Positions 24,533 to 34,397 of a DNA stretch of 64,000 nt are shown piece after piece. The notes below the pieces were generated by a model. That model was not told the DNA's origin, searched no databases, and saw only the letters and a program-made list of their open reading frames with translations. Each line of letters opens with the position of its first letter. Positions within the stretch are counted from its first letter, which is position 1. The DNA comes from an uncultured Anderseniella sp. (lineage in GTDB: Bacteria; Pseudomonadota; Alphaproteobacteria; Rhizobiales; Aestuariivirgaceae). The stretch covers positions 62,001 to 126,000 of the forward strand of contig CANKYU010000002.1 of assembly GCA_947488295.1 (NCBI GenBank), written 5' to 3'. The position numbers were made by a program, and so were the translations under genes.

Positions 24533-27439
24533 ATGGCTGACACACGCACATTACTGACCGACCTGCAGGCTGGCGCAAACTTCATTCCCCGCCACATCGG
24601 TCCGCAGGACGACGAAATGGCCGACATGCTCAAGGCTGTCGGCGCAAAATCGCTGCAGGATCTGACGGAAAAGGTGGTGCCGAAGAATATCCGCGCCGAA
24701 AAGCCGCTCGACCTTCCGGTGCCGCTGTCGGAACGCAATGCCCTGTCGGACCTGCGCAAGGAAGCCGGCCGCAACCAGATTTTCACCTCGATGATCGGCA
24801 TGGGCTATTATGGCTGCGTGACGCCAAAGGTCATCCTGCGCAACATCCTGGAAAATCCGGGCTGGTACACGGCCTACACGCCGTATCAGGCAGAGGTGAG
24901 CCAGGGCCGGCTTGAGGCATTGCTGAACTTCCAGCAGATGGTGTGCGACTTCACCGGGCTGGAACTGGCCAGTGCATCACTGCTCGATGAGGGCACGGCG
25001 GCGGCGGAAGCCATGGCCATGGCGCACCGGGTATCGAAGACCGGACGCGATGTGTTCTTCGTCGACCAGGACACCCATCCACAGACGGTTGCCGTGCTTG
25101 AAACCCGGGCGCGCGGGTTCGGCTTTGAACTGGTGCTGGGCGATCCGGCAAAAGATCTCGACGCCGGCAAGGTGTTTGCCGCACTGCTGTCGTATCCCGG
25201 CTCCAGCGGCCAGGTTCGCGACTACCGCAAGGAAATCGAAAGCCTGAAGGCGGAGGGCGCCATGTCGATCATGGCCACCGACCTTTTGTCGCTTGCCATG
25301 CTGACCTCGCCGGGTGAACTGGGCGCGGATGTAGCACTCGGGTCTGCCCAGCGCTTCGGCGTGCCGATGGGATATGGCGGCCCGCACGCAGCGTTTTTTG
25401 CCACCCGCGACCAGTACAAGCGCGCCATTCCGGGCCGGGTGATCGGCGTGTCGGTTGACGCCGAAGGCCGCCCTGCCTTGCGCATGGCACTGCAGACCCG
25501 CGAGCAGCACATCCGGCGTGAAAAAGCCAACAGCAATATCTGCACCGCACAGGTTTTGCTGGCGGTGATCGCCGGTATGTTCGCCGTCTATCAGGGCCCG
25601 ACCGGCATTGCCAAGATGGCGGCGCGCGCCCACCGGTTTGCCGAAATCACTGCTCATGCGCTCAAGAAATGGGGCTATGAGGTCACCACGGACGCCTTTT
25701 TCGACACCATCACCGTAAGAGCGCCGGCGCGCGCCTACGCGCTGGTGGCCAAGGCGCGGGAACAGCGCATCAACCTGCGCCACGTGGATGCCGACCATAT
25801 CGGCATCTCGTTTGATGAAACCACCCGCCGGTCTGAGGTCGAACGGCTGCTCGGATGCTTCAAAACCAGGGGCCTGGACGGCTGGCCGCTGGACAAGATC
25901 GACGAAGAGTTGACCGAGTGCATTCCGGCAGATCTGGCACGGCAGTCGGACTACCTGACCCACCCGGTGTTTTCCATGCACCGGTCGGAAACCAAGATGC
26001 TGCGCTATCTGCGTCAATTGCAGGCCAAGGACATTGCGCTCGACCGCTCGATGATCCCGCTGGGCTCGTGCACCATGAAGCTCAATGCCACCACCGAAAT
26101 GATCCCGGTGACATGGCCCGAATTTGCCAACATGCATCCGTTCGTGCCGCTGGAACAGGCGCAAGGTTATCAGCAGCTGTTTGAAGAGCTTGAAAGCTGG
26201 CTGTGCGAAATCACCGGGTTCGACGCGGTCTCCCTGCAGCCCAATGCCGGCAGCCAGGGCGAATATGCCGGCCTGATGACCATCCGCGCCTACCATGCAT
26301 CCAATGGTCAGGCGCACCGCAATATCTGCCTGATCCCGTCATCGGCACATGGCACCAACCCGGCGTCTGCCGTCATGGCCGGTCTGAAGGTCGTGGTGGT
26401 GAAATGTGATGATGAAGGCAATGTCGACGTTGACGACCTGAAGGCAAAGGCCGACGCCAACAAGGACGATCTCGCCGCGCTGATGGTCACCTATCCATCC
26501 ACCCATGGTGTGTTTGAAGAAGCCATCAAGGACATCTGCGCCACCATTCATGACCATGGCGGACAGGTCTATCTGGACGGGGCAAACCTCAACGCCCTGG
26601 TCGGGCTGGTGCGGCCGGCCGAAGTCGGTGCCGATGTCTGCCACATGAACCTGCACAAGACGTTCTGCATTCCCCATGGCGGCGGCGGCCCCGGTGTCGG
26701 ACCGATCGGCGTGCGCTCGCACCTGGCCCGGTTCCTGCCCGGCCATGACGTGGTCTCAGGCGTCAATCCGGCCAGCCACGGCCGGCCGACCATCGGCCAG
26801 ATTTCAGCAGCACCGTGGGGCTCGGCCTCGATCCTGCCGATCTCGTGGGCCTATATCGCCATGATGGGCGCAGACGGCCTGACCCGGGCGACCCAGGTCG
26901 CCATCCTGAACGCCAATTACATGGCCAACCGGCTGAAGGACCATTTCCCGATCGTCTATACCGGACCGGGCGGTTACGTTGCGCACGAGTGCATTATCGA
27001 CATGCGCGATGTGAAGGACGAAACCGGCATAGGGGTTGAAGACGTCGCCAAACGGCTGGCTGACTACGGGTTCCACGCGCCGACGATGAGCTGGCCGGTG
27101 CCGGAAACCCTGATGATCGAGCCGACCGAATCCGAAGGCAAGGCGGAACTGGACCGGTTCTGCGATGCGATGATCGCCATCCGCGCCGAGATTGCCGAAG
27201 TCGAGAGCGGCAAGGCCGATAAGGTCAACAACATCCTGCGCAATGCGCCGCACACCCACCACGCGTTGCTGCAGGACTGGGACCGGCCCTATTCCCGCGA
27301 ACAGGCCTACTTCCCGCTGCCGTCACAGCGCGACGACAAGTTCTGGCCCCCGGTGGCGCGCGTCGACAATGTCTACGGCGACCGCAACCTGGTCTGCGCC
27401 TGCCCACCGCTGGAGGACTATATGGAGGCGGCGGAGTAA
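24533..27439 (+). CDS. gcvP: Glycine dehydrogenase (decarboxylating), P protein, single chain
   Basis: The 968-residue PLP enzyme decarboxylates glycine and loads the aminomethyl group on GcvH. Both halves of the protein (residues 1-450 and 460-960) are fused, as usual in proteobacteria. The PLP lysine is K709 in [18 protein letters not shown]-terminal [12 protein letters not shown] and [11 protein letters not shown] are also typical. It is 62 bp after gcvH. No gcvL or serine hydroxymethyltransferase gene is near. A hairpin at 27456-27482 follows. Confidence 0.96.
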   Translation: MADTRTLLTDLQAGANFIPRHIGPQDDEMADMLKAVGAKSLQDLTEKVVPKNIRAEKPLDLPVPLSERNALSDLRKEAGRNQIFTSMIGMGYYGCVTPKVILRNILENPGWYTAYTPYQAEVSQGRLEALLNFQQMVCDFTGLELASASLLDEGTAAAEAMAMAHRVSKTGRDVFFVDQDTHPQTVAVLETRARGFGFELVLGDPAKDLDAGKVFAALLSYPGSSGQVRDYRKEIESLKAEGAMSIMATDLLSLAMLTSPGELGADVALGSAQRFGVPMGYGGPHAAFFATRDQYKRAIPGRVIGVSVDAEGRPALRMALQTREQHIRREKANSNICTAQVLLAVIAGMFAVYQGPTGIAKMAARAHRFAEITAHALKKWGYEVTTDAFFDTITVRAPARAYALVAKAREQRINLRHVDADHIGISFDETTRRSEVERLLGCFKTRGLDGWPLDKIDEELTECIPADLARQSDYLTHPVFSMHRSETKMLRYLRQLQAKDIALDRSMIPLGSCTMKLNATTEMIPVTWPEFANMHPFVPLEQAQGYQQLFEELESWLCEITGFDAVSLQPNAGSQGEYAGLMTIRAYHASNGQAHRNICLIPSSAHGTNPASAVMAGLKVVVVKCDDEGNVDVDDLKAKADANKDDLAALMVTYPSTHGVFEEAIKDICATIHDHGGQVYLDGANLNALVGLVRPAEVGADVCHMNLHKTFCIPHGGGGPGVGPIGVRSHLARFLPGHDVVSGVNPASHGRPTIGQISAAPWGSASILPISWAYIAMMGADGLTRATQVAILNANYMANRLKDHFPIVYTGPGGYVAHECIIDMRDVKDETGIGVEDVAKRLADYGFHAPTMSWPVPETLMIEPTESEGKAELDRFCDAMIAIRAEIAEVESGKADKVNNILRNAPHTHHALLQDWDRPYSREQAYFPLPSQRDDKFWPPVARVDNVYGDRNLVCACPPLEDYMEAAE

Positions 27440-27455
27440 TAACGGCTTGTGCCGG

Positions 27456-27482
27456 GCGGGAGAATTATTGAATAATCCCCGC
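27456..27482 (+). terminator. Bulged stem-loop after gcvP
   Basis: GCGGG-AGA-ATTATT pairs with AATAAT-C-CCCGC around a 1-nt apex, 16 bp after the gcvP stop and 4 bp before the next ATG. It lacks a T-run and contains the only purine-rich stretch that could serve as ribosome site for the next gene, so it may limit both transcription and translation of that gene. Confidence 0.35.
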
Positions 27483-27486
27483 TGAC

Positions 27487-28146
27487 ATGAAAACAAAACA
27501 AGACATATTTTCGAAAATCGAAAGTATTCTGGGCGCAAAAATTGGTGAAGATGGAACTCTGAGTCTAGAGTTCACATGCAACAGCTATGCGGAAGCTAGA
27601 AGTTTGCTGCATCAGATACGAGGAAATCAAAAAAACCTCCGAGCACTCAGGCGCGAAGTCAATCAGATTTGCAAGAACATTCGAGCCGAATATTCATCGA
27701 GAAGGACGATGGTTGGCAAAGGGGTTGGAGCGGGAATTGCCGGCGCTTTTCTGGGTCGAAAGACAGTTGGTGGTTTCAATGCTATTAAGCGGCACAGCTT
27801 ACGCGATGCTAAAGACGCGGCGCTCGCTCCCTATGAAGACTTGAAGGTCACGATAGATCGCATCGTCCACCAACTCGATGATGTTAAGCACAATATTGAG
27901 ATGTCGGAGGAATACGCGAACAAACCTGCGAAGAAGCGAACAAAGAAAGCGGACGGTAAGCAGGAAGATTCTGTTCAGAAGAAAGAGGCGCGATTCTATG
28001 CGTTCATGGGCGGCCAAGTACGTGGCCCATTCGATTTGCAAGAAATTGGAGCTCTGGTGAAAGCTGATGCGATTTCCACAGACACTCAGTTATGTGTAGA
28101 GGGGGAACAAGACTGGCATCCTATGTCGCATTTTTTCGACGTCTAA
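27487..28146 (+). CDS. GYF_2 (DUF4339)-domain protein with helical N-terminus
   Basis: The 219-residue protein ends in a GYF_2 domain (about 168-216: FYAFMGGQVRGPFDLQEI, then W at the QDWHPMS motif), a module believed to bind proline-rich or membrane partners. The N-terminal part (1-140) is helical with a short Gly-rich hydrophobic segment at about 77-95 (GVGAGIAGAFLG). A Lys-rich linker follows. GC is far lower than in gcvP, and the gene seems a later insertion behind the gcv operon. No ribosome site stands out beyond the hairpin arm. Function unknown. Confidence 0.7.
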   Translation: MKTKQDIFSKIESILGAKIGEDGTLSLEFTCNSYAEARSLLHQIRGNQKNLRALRREVNQICKNIRAEYSSRRTMVGKGVGAGIAGAFLGRKTVGGFNAIKRHSLRDAKDAALAPYEDLKVTIDRIVHQLDDVKHNIEMSEEYANKPAKKRTKKADGKQEDSVQKKEARFYAFMGGQVRGPFDLQEIGALVKADAISTDTQLCVEGEQDWHPMSHFFDV

Positions 28147-28247
28147 ATATGACACGTCACTTTCTATGATCATAAATTCCAGTGACCGTTTACTAGATGC
28201 ACTAGTTAGATACAGGACGCATTGTCGTGCCCGGATGCATCCATCTT

Positions 28248-28296
28248 GTGATGCTGTGATGCTGTGATGCTGTGATGCTGTGATGCTGTGATGCTG
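28248..28296. repeat. Octanucleotide tandem repeat, six perfect units of GTGATGCT
   Basis: Six exact 8-bp units run from 28248 to 28295, followed by one more G. The region (28147-28486) between two convergent genes has no coding frame of note. The repeat is prone to slipped-strand length change. It is too short-spaced and too short-unit for a CRISPR array. No gene frame crosses it convincingly, so it is not obviously a phase-variation switch. Confidence 0.85.
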
Positions 28297-28486
28297 ACGT
28301 TGAAGCGTATGACGCTCCCAGACAGTCAAAAACAACCGGCATACGGGTTGAATGTAGATGTTGGATTAAGGAAACTCGAACAACCGATTGGATGCGCCCT
28401 GCTGCATGATCTGCATCCGAGCCTGCATCAAACTACCCAGACGACACAGCTCATACCATGCAACTCAAGTGTAACGAAATACCGCC

Positions 28487-29692
28487 CTAAACCCGCTCAA
28501 CCGCGCAGGCGATGCCCTGGCCTACGCCGATGCACATGGTGGCAAGTGCGAGCTTGCCGCCTTTTTCGTTGAGCTCCATGGCGGCGCTGCCGGCTATGCG
28601 GGTGCCGGACATGCCGAGGGGATGGCCGATGGCGATAGCGCCGCCATTAGGGTTTATGTGCTCGCCGTCGTCGGGCAGGCCCAACTGCCGCAGGACCGCC
28701 AGGCCTTGCGCGGCAAACGCCTCATTCAGTTCGACCACGTCAAAGTCTGCCGGTTTTACGCCAAGGCGCTCACACAGTTTCTGCGTGGCCGGCACCGGGC
28801 CAATGCCCATGATGCGCGGCGCGACTCCAGCGGTGGCACCGCCTAAAATACGCGCGACTGGCGTCAGACCATGGCGCTTTGCGGCTTCTTCCGATGCGAT
28901 GATCATGGCGGCAGACCCGTCATTTACACCGGACGCATTGCCGGCGGTCACGCAGCCGCCGTCGCGAAACGGGGCTTTCAGCTTGGTCAGTTGCTCGATG
29001 GTGGTTTCGGGGCGCGGGTGTTCATCCGTATCCACGACAATGTCATCGCCGCGGCGCTGTGGAATTGTCACCGGGGTGATTTCCTTTGCCAGACGGCCTG
29101 AGCCTTGCGCCCTGCCCGCCTTGGCCTGCGAGCGCAGTGCAAAGGCGTCCTGGTCTTCACGCGATATCTGGTAATCCTCGGCCACGTTCTCCGCCGTCTC
29201 CGGCATGGAATCGACGCCGTACTGCTGCTTCATCAGCTTGTTGACGAAGCGCCAGCCGATTGTGGTGTCGTACATTTCCGCCCGGCGCGAAAACGCCGTG
29301 TCGGCCTTCGGCATCACGAACGGCGCACGGCTCATGGATTCAACGCCACCGGCAATGCCGATGTCAGCCTCGCCCGCCTTGATGGCGCGCGCGACCGTCA
29401 GCATGGCGTCCATGCCTGAGCCACACAGACGGTTGATAGTGGCACCCGGCACCGTGTCGGGCAGGCCTGCCAGCAGCAACGACATGCGCGCCACATTGCG
29501 ATTGTCTTCACCGGCCTGATTGGCGCAGCCATAGATCACGTCGTCGATTGCCGCCCAGTCGACCGATGCGTTGCGCTGCATCAGGGCCTTGAGCGGTACC
29601 GCGCCCAGATCGTCGGTGCGTACACCCGCCAGTGCACCGCCGAAGCGGCCAATGGGCGTGCGCACGTAATCGCAGATGAAGGCTTCAGGCAT
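28487..29692 (-). CDS. pcaF: 3-oxoadipyl-CoA-type thiolase (acetyl-CoA acyltransferase)
   Basis: The 401-residue thiolase has catalytic C90 (INRLCGSGMDAM), the GHPLGMSGTR histidine motif and the C-terminal CIGVGQG cysteine. The stretch YGCANQAGEDNRNVARM is characteristic of PcaF/PaaJ proteins, which split 3-oxoadipyl-CoA into succinyl-CoA and acetyl-CoA in aromatic compound breakdown. No other pca or paa genes lie nearby, so general beta-oxidation use remains possible. It overlaps no neighbour; BioY is 8 bp downstream... upstream on the same strand. Confidence 0.82.
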   Translation of the reverse strand: MPEAFICDYVRTPIGRFGGALAGVRTDDLGAVPLKALMQRNASVDWAAIDDVIYGCANQAGEDNRNVARMSLLLAGLPDTVPGATINRLCGSGMDAMLTVARAIKAGEADIGIAGGVESMSRAPFVMPKADTAFSRRAEMYDTTIGWRFVNKLMKQQYGVDSMPETAENVAEDYQISREDQDAFALRSQAKAGRAQGSGRLAKEITPVTIPQRRGDDIVVDTDEHPRPETTIEQLTKLKAPFRDGGCVTAGNASGVNDGSAAMIIASEEAAKRHGLTPVARILGGATAGVAPRIMGIGPVPATQKLCERLGVKPADFDVVELNEAFAAQGLAVLRQLGLPDDGEHINPNGGAIAIGHPLGMSGTRIAGSAAMELNEKGGKLALATMCIGVGQGIACAVERV

Positions 29693-29699
29693 GTTTCCG

Positions 29700-30296
29700 T
29701 CAGCCCTTGCTCGACAGCCATTTCCAGGCAGCCGGGAATATCAGGGCGGCCAGAACGATCTTGACGGCATCGCCAAGCACGAACGGATACAGGCCGAAGA
29801 CCAGGGCTTTTTCGACGCCGATCAGGTAGCTCAGCCAGGCAAGCCCGAACCCATAAAGCACGATCGTACCAGCCGTCATCGCCAGCACCATGGTCACCAC
29901 ATTGCGATCAAAGCCGCGTTCGGCCAGCCAGCCGGTCACACCTGCAGCGAACACGAAACCGATCAGATAGCCGCCGGTCGGACCTGCCATGTAGGCAAGG
30001 CCGAGACCTTTTTCAGGGGTACCGGTAAACACCGGCAGGCCAAGCGCACCTTCGAGCAGATAGAGCGCAATGGTTGCCATGCCGAGACGCCAGCCGAAGG
30101 CTGCACCAAGCCCCATGACCGCAAACGGCTGCATGGTCATCGGCACCGGCCAGAACGGCACCGCGATCTTGGCGGACACCCACAGCAGCAGCGAGCCCGC
30201 GATTGCCAGCATCACCATGCGAACAGCGCTCAGGCGGCCATTGTCACCGAGCAGCGTACCGGCAAGTGTCGGGGAGGTAGCGGAAAGTGCGGTCAT
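29700..30296 (-). CDS. bioY: Biotin transporter substrate-binding component BioY
   Basis: The 198-residue membrane protein has six hydrophobic helices and the BioY signatures PVPMTMQPFAV and YMAGPTGGYLIGF. It captures biotin, alone or with an ECF energizing module (BioMN, not seen here). The ATG at 30296 gives the usual N-terminal length. It lies directly upstream of, and 7 bp from, the thiolase gene on the same strand, so the two are probably cotranscribed, which ties biotin uptake to acyl-CoA metabolism only by position. Confidence 0.9.
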   Translation of the reverse strand: MTALSATSPTLAGTLLGDNGRLSAVRMVMLAIAGSLLLWVSAKIAVPFWPVPMTMQPFAVMGLGAAFGWRLGMATIALYLLEGALGLPVFTGTPEKGLGLAYMAGPTGGYLIGFVFAAGVTGWLAERGFDRNVVTMVLAMTAGTIVLYGFGLAWLSYLIGVEKALVFGLYPFVLGDAVKIVLAALIFPAAWKWLSSKG

Positions 30297-30383
30297 TTCG
30301 AGAGTACCCTTCTGGCAGGTTTGACGGATGTGAATTGCTGGTCCATGGGTATATTTACGTTTTGGCTCCGCCGCAATACAACA

Positions 30384-31319
30384 ATGAGTATACCTGACAT
30401 GAGTGAGCTGTCGTTCGACCGTGATTTTGACGTGAAACCCGGCATACCTGTCCGGGTGAGTGAGCAGGTACGCCGCGTCACTTGCAACAACCCCGGCCCG
30501 TTCACCTTCAAGGGCACCAACTCCTATATTGTCGGCACCGGCAAGGTCGCCATCATCGACCCCGGCCCGGAAGACGAAGACCAGCTTGCCGCCCTGCTCG
30601 ACGCGGTGCGCGGTGAAACCGTCACCCATATCATCATCACCCATACCCATCGCGACCACTCGCCGCTCACGCGCAGGCTGCAGCAGGCAACCGGCGCCAG
30701 GACATACGGTTATGGTCCTCACGGGTCGGGCCGTACCGCCAAGGCGATCACCTCGGGCGACATCACGCTGGATGCCGCCGGTGACCATGAATTCAACCCA
30801 GATGTTATGGTCGCCCATGGCGATGTCATCGAAGGCAGCGGCTGGTCACTGGAGAGCGTGTTTACGCCCGGCCACTGCTCCAACCACATGGCGTTTGCCC
30901 TGAACGACGAGCAGACGCTGTTTTGCGGTGACCACGTCATGGCCTGGTCGACCTCGGTGATCGCGCCGCCCGACGGGCACATGGCGGACTATTTTTCCTC
31001 GTTGCGCACCCTGATGGCACGTGAGCAGGACCGGCTGTACCTGCCCGGCCACGGCCCCGCCAAGCACAACCCGCAGCGCTTCGCCCGGGCGTTTCTCGGC
31101 CACAGGCAGATGCGCGAAAAGGCGGTGCTGCAGCACATTGCATCGGGCGAGCGGACCATCATGGGCGTGGTGAAAAAGGTCTATGCCGGCATCGACAAGA
31201 AGCTTCATGCAGCCGCCGCACTGTCAACGCTGGCCCATGTGGAACACCTGATCGAGCAGAACCTGGTCCGGGCGCATGGGGATTTGTCACTGGATACCGA
31301 CTATGAGGCCGTCGGCTAG
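30384..31319 (+). CDS. MBL-fold metallo-hydrolase (LACTB2-like)
   Basis: The 311-residue protein has the metallo-beta-lactamase metal motif THTHRDHSPL, later ligands in FTPGHCSNHMAF and FCGDHVM, and LPGHGP. The C-terminal ~70 residues (REKAVLQHIASGERTIMGVV) form the winged-helix-like tail found in the LACTB2/RNase-Z-like group. It is likely a cytoplasmic hydrolase or endoribonuclease; substrate unknown. ATG at 30384 or 30399 both fit. It is divergent from BioY with an 87-bp spacer. Confidence 0.85.
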   Translation: MSIPDMSELSFDRDFDVKPGIPVRVSEQVRRVTCNNPGPFTFKGTNSYIVGTGKVAIIDPGPEDEDQLAALLDAVRGETVTHIIITHTHRDHSPLTRRLQQATGARTYGYGPHGSGRTAKAITSGDITLDAAGDHEFNPDVMVAHGDVIEGSGWSLESVFTPGHCSNHMAFALNDEQTLFCGDHVMAWSTSVIAPPDGHMADYFSSLRTLMAREQDRLYLPGHGPAKHNPQRFARAFLGHRQMREKAVLQHIASGERTIMGVVKKVYAGIDKKLHAAAALSTLAHVEHLIEQNLVRAHGDLSLDTDYEAVG

Positions 31320-31320
31320 A

Positions 31321-31941
31321 TCAGGTCGCGCCGCCTCGCTCAAGATGCTTCATGTCGAACTCGGCCATCCGCCTTGCTGATGGCCGGGCTTCGCACCGCC
31401 CGATCCATGCCTTGATCGCCGGATTGTCCGGCGCGGCATCGGGTGACCAGGTGAAGGCCGAGGCCACCAAAAGGTCCGCCGCCGTGAAGCTCTCTCCCAT
31501 CAGGAATGGCGCGCCTTCCAGCGCACCGGCCAACCGAGCGGTCATCTCGGGTACTCCGCGGAAGGTGGCGTCAAGGACCGGATGCGACAGTTGGGCCACT
31601 CCAAACACGACCACCGGCTCCACCACATTGCCATACCACGCCAGCCAGCTCAGATAGCGCCCACGCTGCGGATCGCCCGGGACAGGCCCCATCCCGGCGT
31701 TCGGGAACATGTCGGTAAGATAGAGGATGATCGCATTCGATTCCCAAATCTCGACGCCATCATGGACCAATAGCGGAACCTTGCCGTCAGGATGCGGGTT
31801 CTGAGGGTCGGGTCCCCCCGATCCATCGCTGCGCGTGACACTGACGATCCGGATATCGACCTCGTTCCAGATACCCAGCTCGTCGATCAGCCGGATTATG
31901 CGAGACGAACGGGTGCGGGGTGAATAGTACAGCGTGAGCAT
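31321..31941 (-). CDS. Glutathione S-transferase family protein
   Basis: The 206-residue product has an N-terminal thioredoxin-like domain (LYYSPRTRSSRI with the active-site region; KVPLL and ESNAIILYL that hold the glutathione peptide) and a helical C-terminal domain with FTAADLLVASAF. It conjugates or reduces electrophiles using glutathione. It is convergent with the MBL gene (stop codons 1 bp apart) and divergent from a WYL regulator that may control it. Confidence 0.85.
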   Translation of the reverse strand: MLTLYYSPRTRSSRIIRLIDELGIWNEVDIRIVSVTRSDGSGGPDPQNPHPDGKVPLLVHDGVEIWESNAIILYLTDMFPNAGMGPVPGDPQRGRYLSWLAWYGNVVEPVVVFGVAQLSHPVLDATFRGVPEMTARLAGALEGAPFLMGESFTAADLLVASAFTWSPDAAPDNPAIKAWIGRCEARPSARRMAEFDMKHLERGGAT

Positions 31942-32017
31942 GATTAGACCTCATGATTGGGTTTCGATCTGCCGTCTGGTATAAGCACAGCATACTGTCA
32001 GTTTCCGTCAGGATGCC

Positions 32018-32695
32018 ATGAGCCGCCCAGAACGCCTTTTTCGCTTGCTGAACACACTGCGGGTTTTGCCCAAGCCAGTGACAGCCGCTCGTCTCGCGCG
32101 CGAGACTGAAGTATCGGAACGTACACTTTACAGAGATATCGAAAGCCTGCGAACGGGTGGGGCGTTGATCGATGGCGCGCCTGGTCTCGGGTACACATTG
32201 ACCGAAGACCCGGCCCTGCCACCGCAGACGTTCGACCGAATCGAGATGGAAGCTCTGGTCGTCGGTCTCAGCGATGTGCGCCAGCGCGGCGATGCGCAAT
32301 TGGCGCACGCAGCCGACTCCGCACTTGCAAAAATTGCCGCAACACTGCCTGAACGCCTGCAACGCCAGCTGCTTCATGCGACGCATATGGTCTATCGGTA
32401 CGAAACGCCCATGAAAGAAGCGCGGGATATTTCAACCATCCGGTCCGCATGCTGGGAAGAGCGCGCAATCGACATCGACTATCGCGATGCGAATGGAACG
32501 CCAACCAGTCGACGCATCTATCCGCTGGCCATCGTCTATCTGGATACCGGGTGCGGATTGCTGGCCTGGTGCTGCCTGCGCGAGGATTATCGGAAGTTCT
32601 GGATCAAGCGGATCGAGGAGTTCAGGCCGACAAAGAAGAGTTTTAGACCCAATCGAGCCCGGCTCCTGCGCGACTATCTCGCTCAGATGTCGTGA
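32018..32695 (+). CDS. YafY-type transcriptional regulator (DeoR-like HTH plus WYL domain)
   Basis: The 225-residue protein has a winged HTH at residues 1-60 (TAARLARETEVSERTLYRDI) and a WYL domain at about 130-200 (SACWEERAIDIDYRDANG, then IVYLDTGCGLLAWC in place of the classic WYL strand). Such regulators respond to nucleotides or small ligands. The gene is divergent from the GST gene with 76 bp between starts, so it probably controls GST and itself. Confidence 0.85.
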   Translation: MSRPERLFRLLNTLRVLPKPVTAARLARETEVSERTLYRDIESLRTGGALIDGAPGLGYTLTEDPALPPQTFDRIEMEALVVGLSDVRQRGDAQLAHAADSALAKIAATLPERLQRQLLHATHMVYRYETPMKEARDISTIRSACWEERAIDIDYRDANGTPTSRRIYPLAIVYLDTGCGLLAWCCLREDYRKFWIKRIEEFRPTKKSFRPNRARLLRDYLAQMS

Positions 32696-32706
32696 ACCCA
32701 GATGAC

Positions 32707-34344
32707 TCAGGCAGTCGGCAGCACATAGTCCTTCAACTGTTCCCTCAATGTCAGCTTGGAGATTTTTCCGGTAGCCGTATGGGGGATTTCGTCCACGAAG
32801 ATGACGTCATCCGGCATGGCCCATTTTGCCGTCTTGTCCTTCATGTGCTCCAGCACTTGCTCGCGGGTTACCTCGGCACCCTCTTTCCTTACAATCACCA
32901 GGATCGGGCGTTCGTCCCATTTCGGATGCGCCATGCCGATGGCGGCGGCTTCGGCGACACCGGGACACCCGACGGCGGCATTTTCCAGGTCGATGGATGA
33001 AATCCACTCGCCGCCGGACTTGATCACGTCCTTGGAGCGGTCGGTGATCTGCATGTAGCCGTATTCATCCAGCGTCGACACGTCGCCGGTATCGAACCAT
33101 CCGTCAGCATCGAACACTTCCGCGCCGTCGCCCTTGGCATAGCTTTTGGCGATGCAGGGCCCGCGCACCTTGAGACGACCGAACGTGGTGCCGTCATGAG
33201 GCAGGTCCGCGCCTTCGTCATCGGTGATCTTCATCTCGATCGTGTAGGCGGGCCTGCCCTGTTTCAGCTTGACCTGCCACCACTCGTCATCGCTGAGGTG
33301 CTCCAGTCCGGCCTTGCGGGTGCCGAGCGATCCCAGCGGGCTCATTTCGGTCATGCCCCAGGCGTGGATCACCTGGGTGTCGTACTTGTCCTCAAACGCC
33401 TTCATCATGGATTCCGGACAGGCAGCCCCCCCGATCACCACCCGTTGCAGGTCCGGCAGCGTCAGGTCCGGGTTTTTCTCCAGGTATTGCAGCAACATCA
33501 GCCACACGGTCGGCACGGCCGCCGTCGCGGTGACCTTTTCGGTATGCAGCAATTCATAGATAGCCTCGCCGTCCATGCGCGGACCGGGCATCACCATTTT
33601 CGCGCCGGCCATTGGCACCGAGAACGCCAGCGACCAGGCATTGGCGTGGAACATCGGCACCACCGGCATCCACACATCCTTGCTCGCCATGCACAGCGCA
33701 TCGCCACCACCGCTGGCCATGGCGTGCAGTACGTTGGAGCGATGCGAATACACCACACCCTTGGGGTTGCCAGTGGTGCCGGAAGTGTAGCACATGCCGC
33801 AGGCGGTGTTTTCGTCAAAAGACGGCCACGCCATGTCGCGATCACCGTCTGCGATGAGGTCTTCATAGGTGATGACGTTTTTCAGCGTTGTACTCTCAGG
33901 CAGGTGCGCTCCATCGGTCATGATGACGAAGCCCTTCACATCGGGCAGCCGGTCCTGCACGCCTTCAAGGATCGGAACAAAAGTCAGGTCGAGGAAGATC
34001 CACTTGCCCTCGCCGTGATTGATCACATAGGCCAGTTGGTCGGCAAACAGGCGCGGGTTCAGCGTGTGCACCACACAGCCCAGCCCCATCAGGCCATACC
34101 AGGTTTCGATGTGGCGATAGCCGTTCCACGACATTGTGCAGACCACATCGCCGAGCTTCAGGCCCAGCCTGCCCCGGGCTGCGGAGGCCAGCGCCCGGGC
34201 GCGATGGTCCAGCTCACGGTAGGTGGTCCTGGAAATATCACCTTCGACACGGCGTGAGACGATTTCACGATCCCCGTGCCATCTCGAAGCGTGATCGAGA
34301 ATAGTGTGAACCAGCAATGGCCAGTCCTGCATCAAACCCTGCAT
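32707..34344 (-). CDS. Long/medium-chain fatty acid-CoA ligase (acyl-CoA synthetase)
   Basis: The 545-residue AMP-forming enzyme activates a carboxylate to its CoA thioester. It has YTSGTTGNPKGV near 187-198, the A5 motif (GMTEMSP), A7 GWFDTGD near 413, and the C-terminal lysine motif TGKISKL. FMHANAW-like residues (PMFHANAW) are usual in the AlkK/medium-chain group. ATG at 34344 gives the standard N-terminus. It is convergent with the WYL gene and unlinked to the flanking amidase. Confidence 0.9.
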   Translation of the reverse strand: MQGLMQDWPLLVHTILDHASRWHGDREIVSRRVEGDISRTTYRELDHRARALASAARGRLGLKLGDVVCTMSWNGYRHIETWYGLMGLGCVVHTLNPRLFADQLAYVINHGEGKWIFLDLTFVPILEGVQDRLPDVKGFVIMTDGAHLPESTTLKNVITYEDLIADGDRDMAWPSFDENTACGMCYTSGTTGNPKGVVYSHRSNVLHAMASGGGDALCMASKDVWMPVVPMFHANAWSLAFSVPMAGAKMVMPGPRMDGEAIYELLHTEKVTATAAVPTVWLMLLQYLEKNPDLTLPDLQRVVIGGAACPESMMKAFEDKYDTQVIHAWGMTEMSPLGSLGTRKAGLEHLSDDEWWQVKLKQGRPAYTIEMKITDDEGADLPHDGTTFGRLKVRGPCIAKSYAKGDGAEVFDADGWFDTGDVSTLDEYGYMQITDRSKDVIKSGGEWISSIDLENAAVGCPGVAEAAAIGMAHPKWDERPILVIVRKEGAEVTREQVLEHMKDKTAKWAMPDDVIFVDEIPHTATGKISKLTLREQLKDYVLPTA

Positions 34345-34397
34345 GGGCGTCCCTCACATATGGTCAAGTTTTCTTATTGGTCATGAATACTACTTCT

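Noticed and set aside
24977..26317. Minus-strand open frame (446 codons) opposite gcvP
   Set aside because: Antisense shadow of the gcvP coding sequence; GcvP motifs are intact on the plus strand.
28248..28296. Octamer repeat as a CRISPR array
   Set aside because: Units are 8 bp with no spacers, and no cas genes are present.
29676..30383. Upstream extension of the MBL hydrolase frame through bioY
   Set aside because: The extension is antisense to bioY; the MBL domain and natural start lie at 30384-30399.
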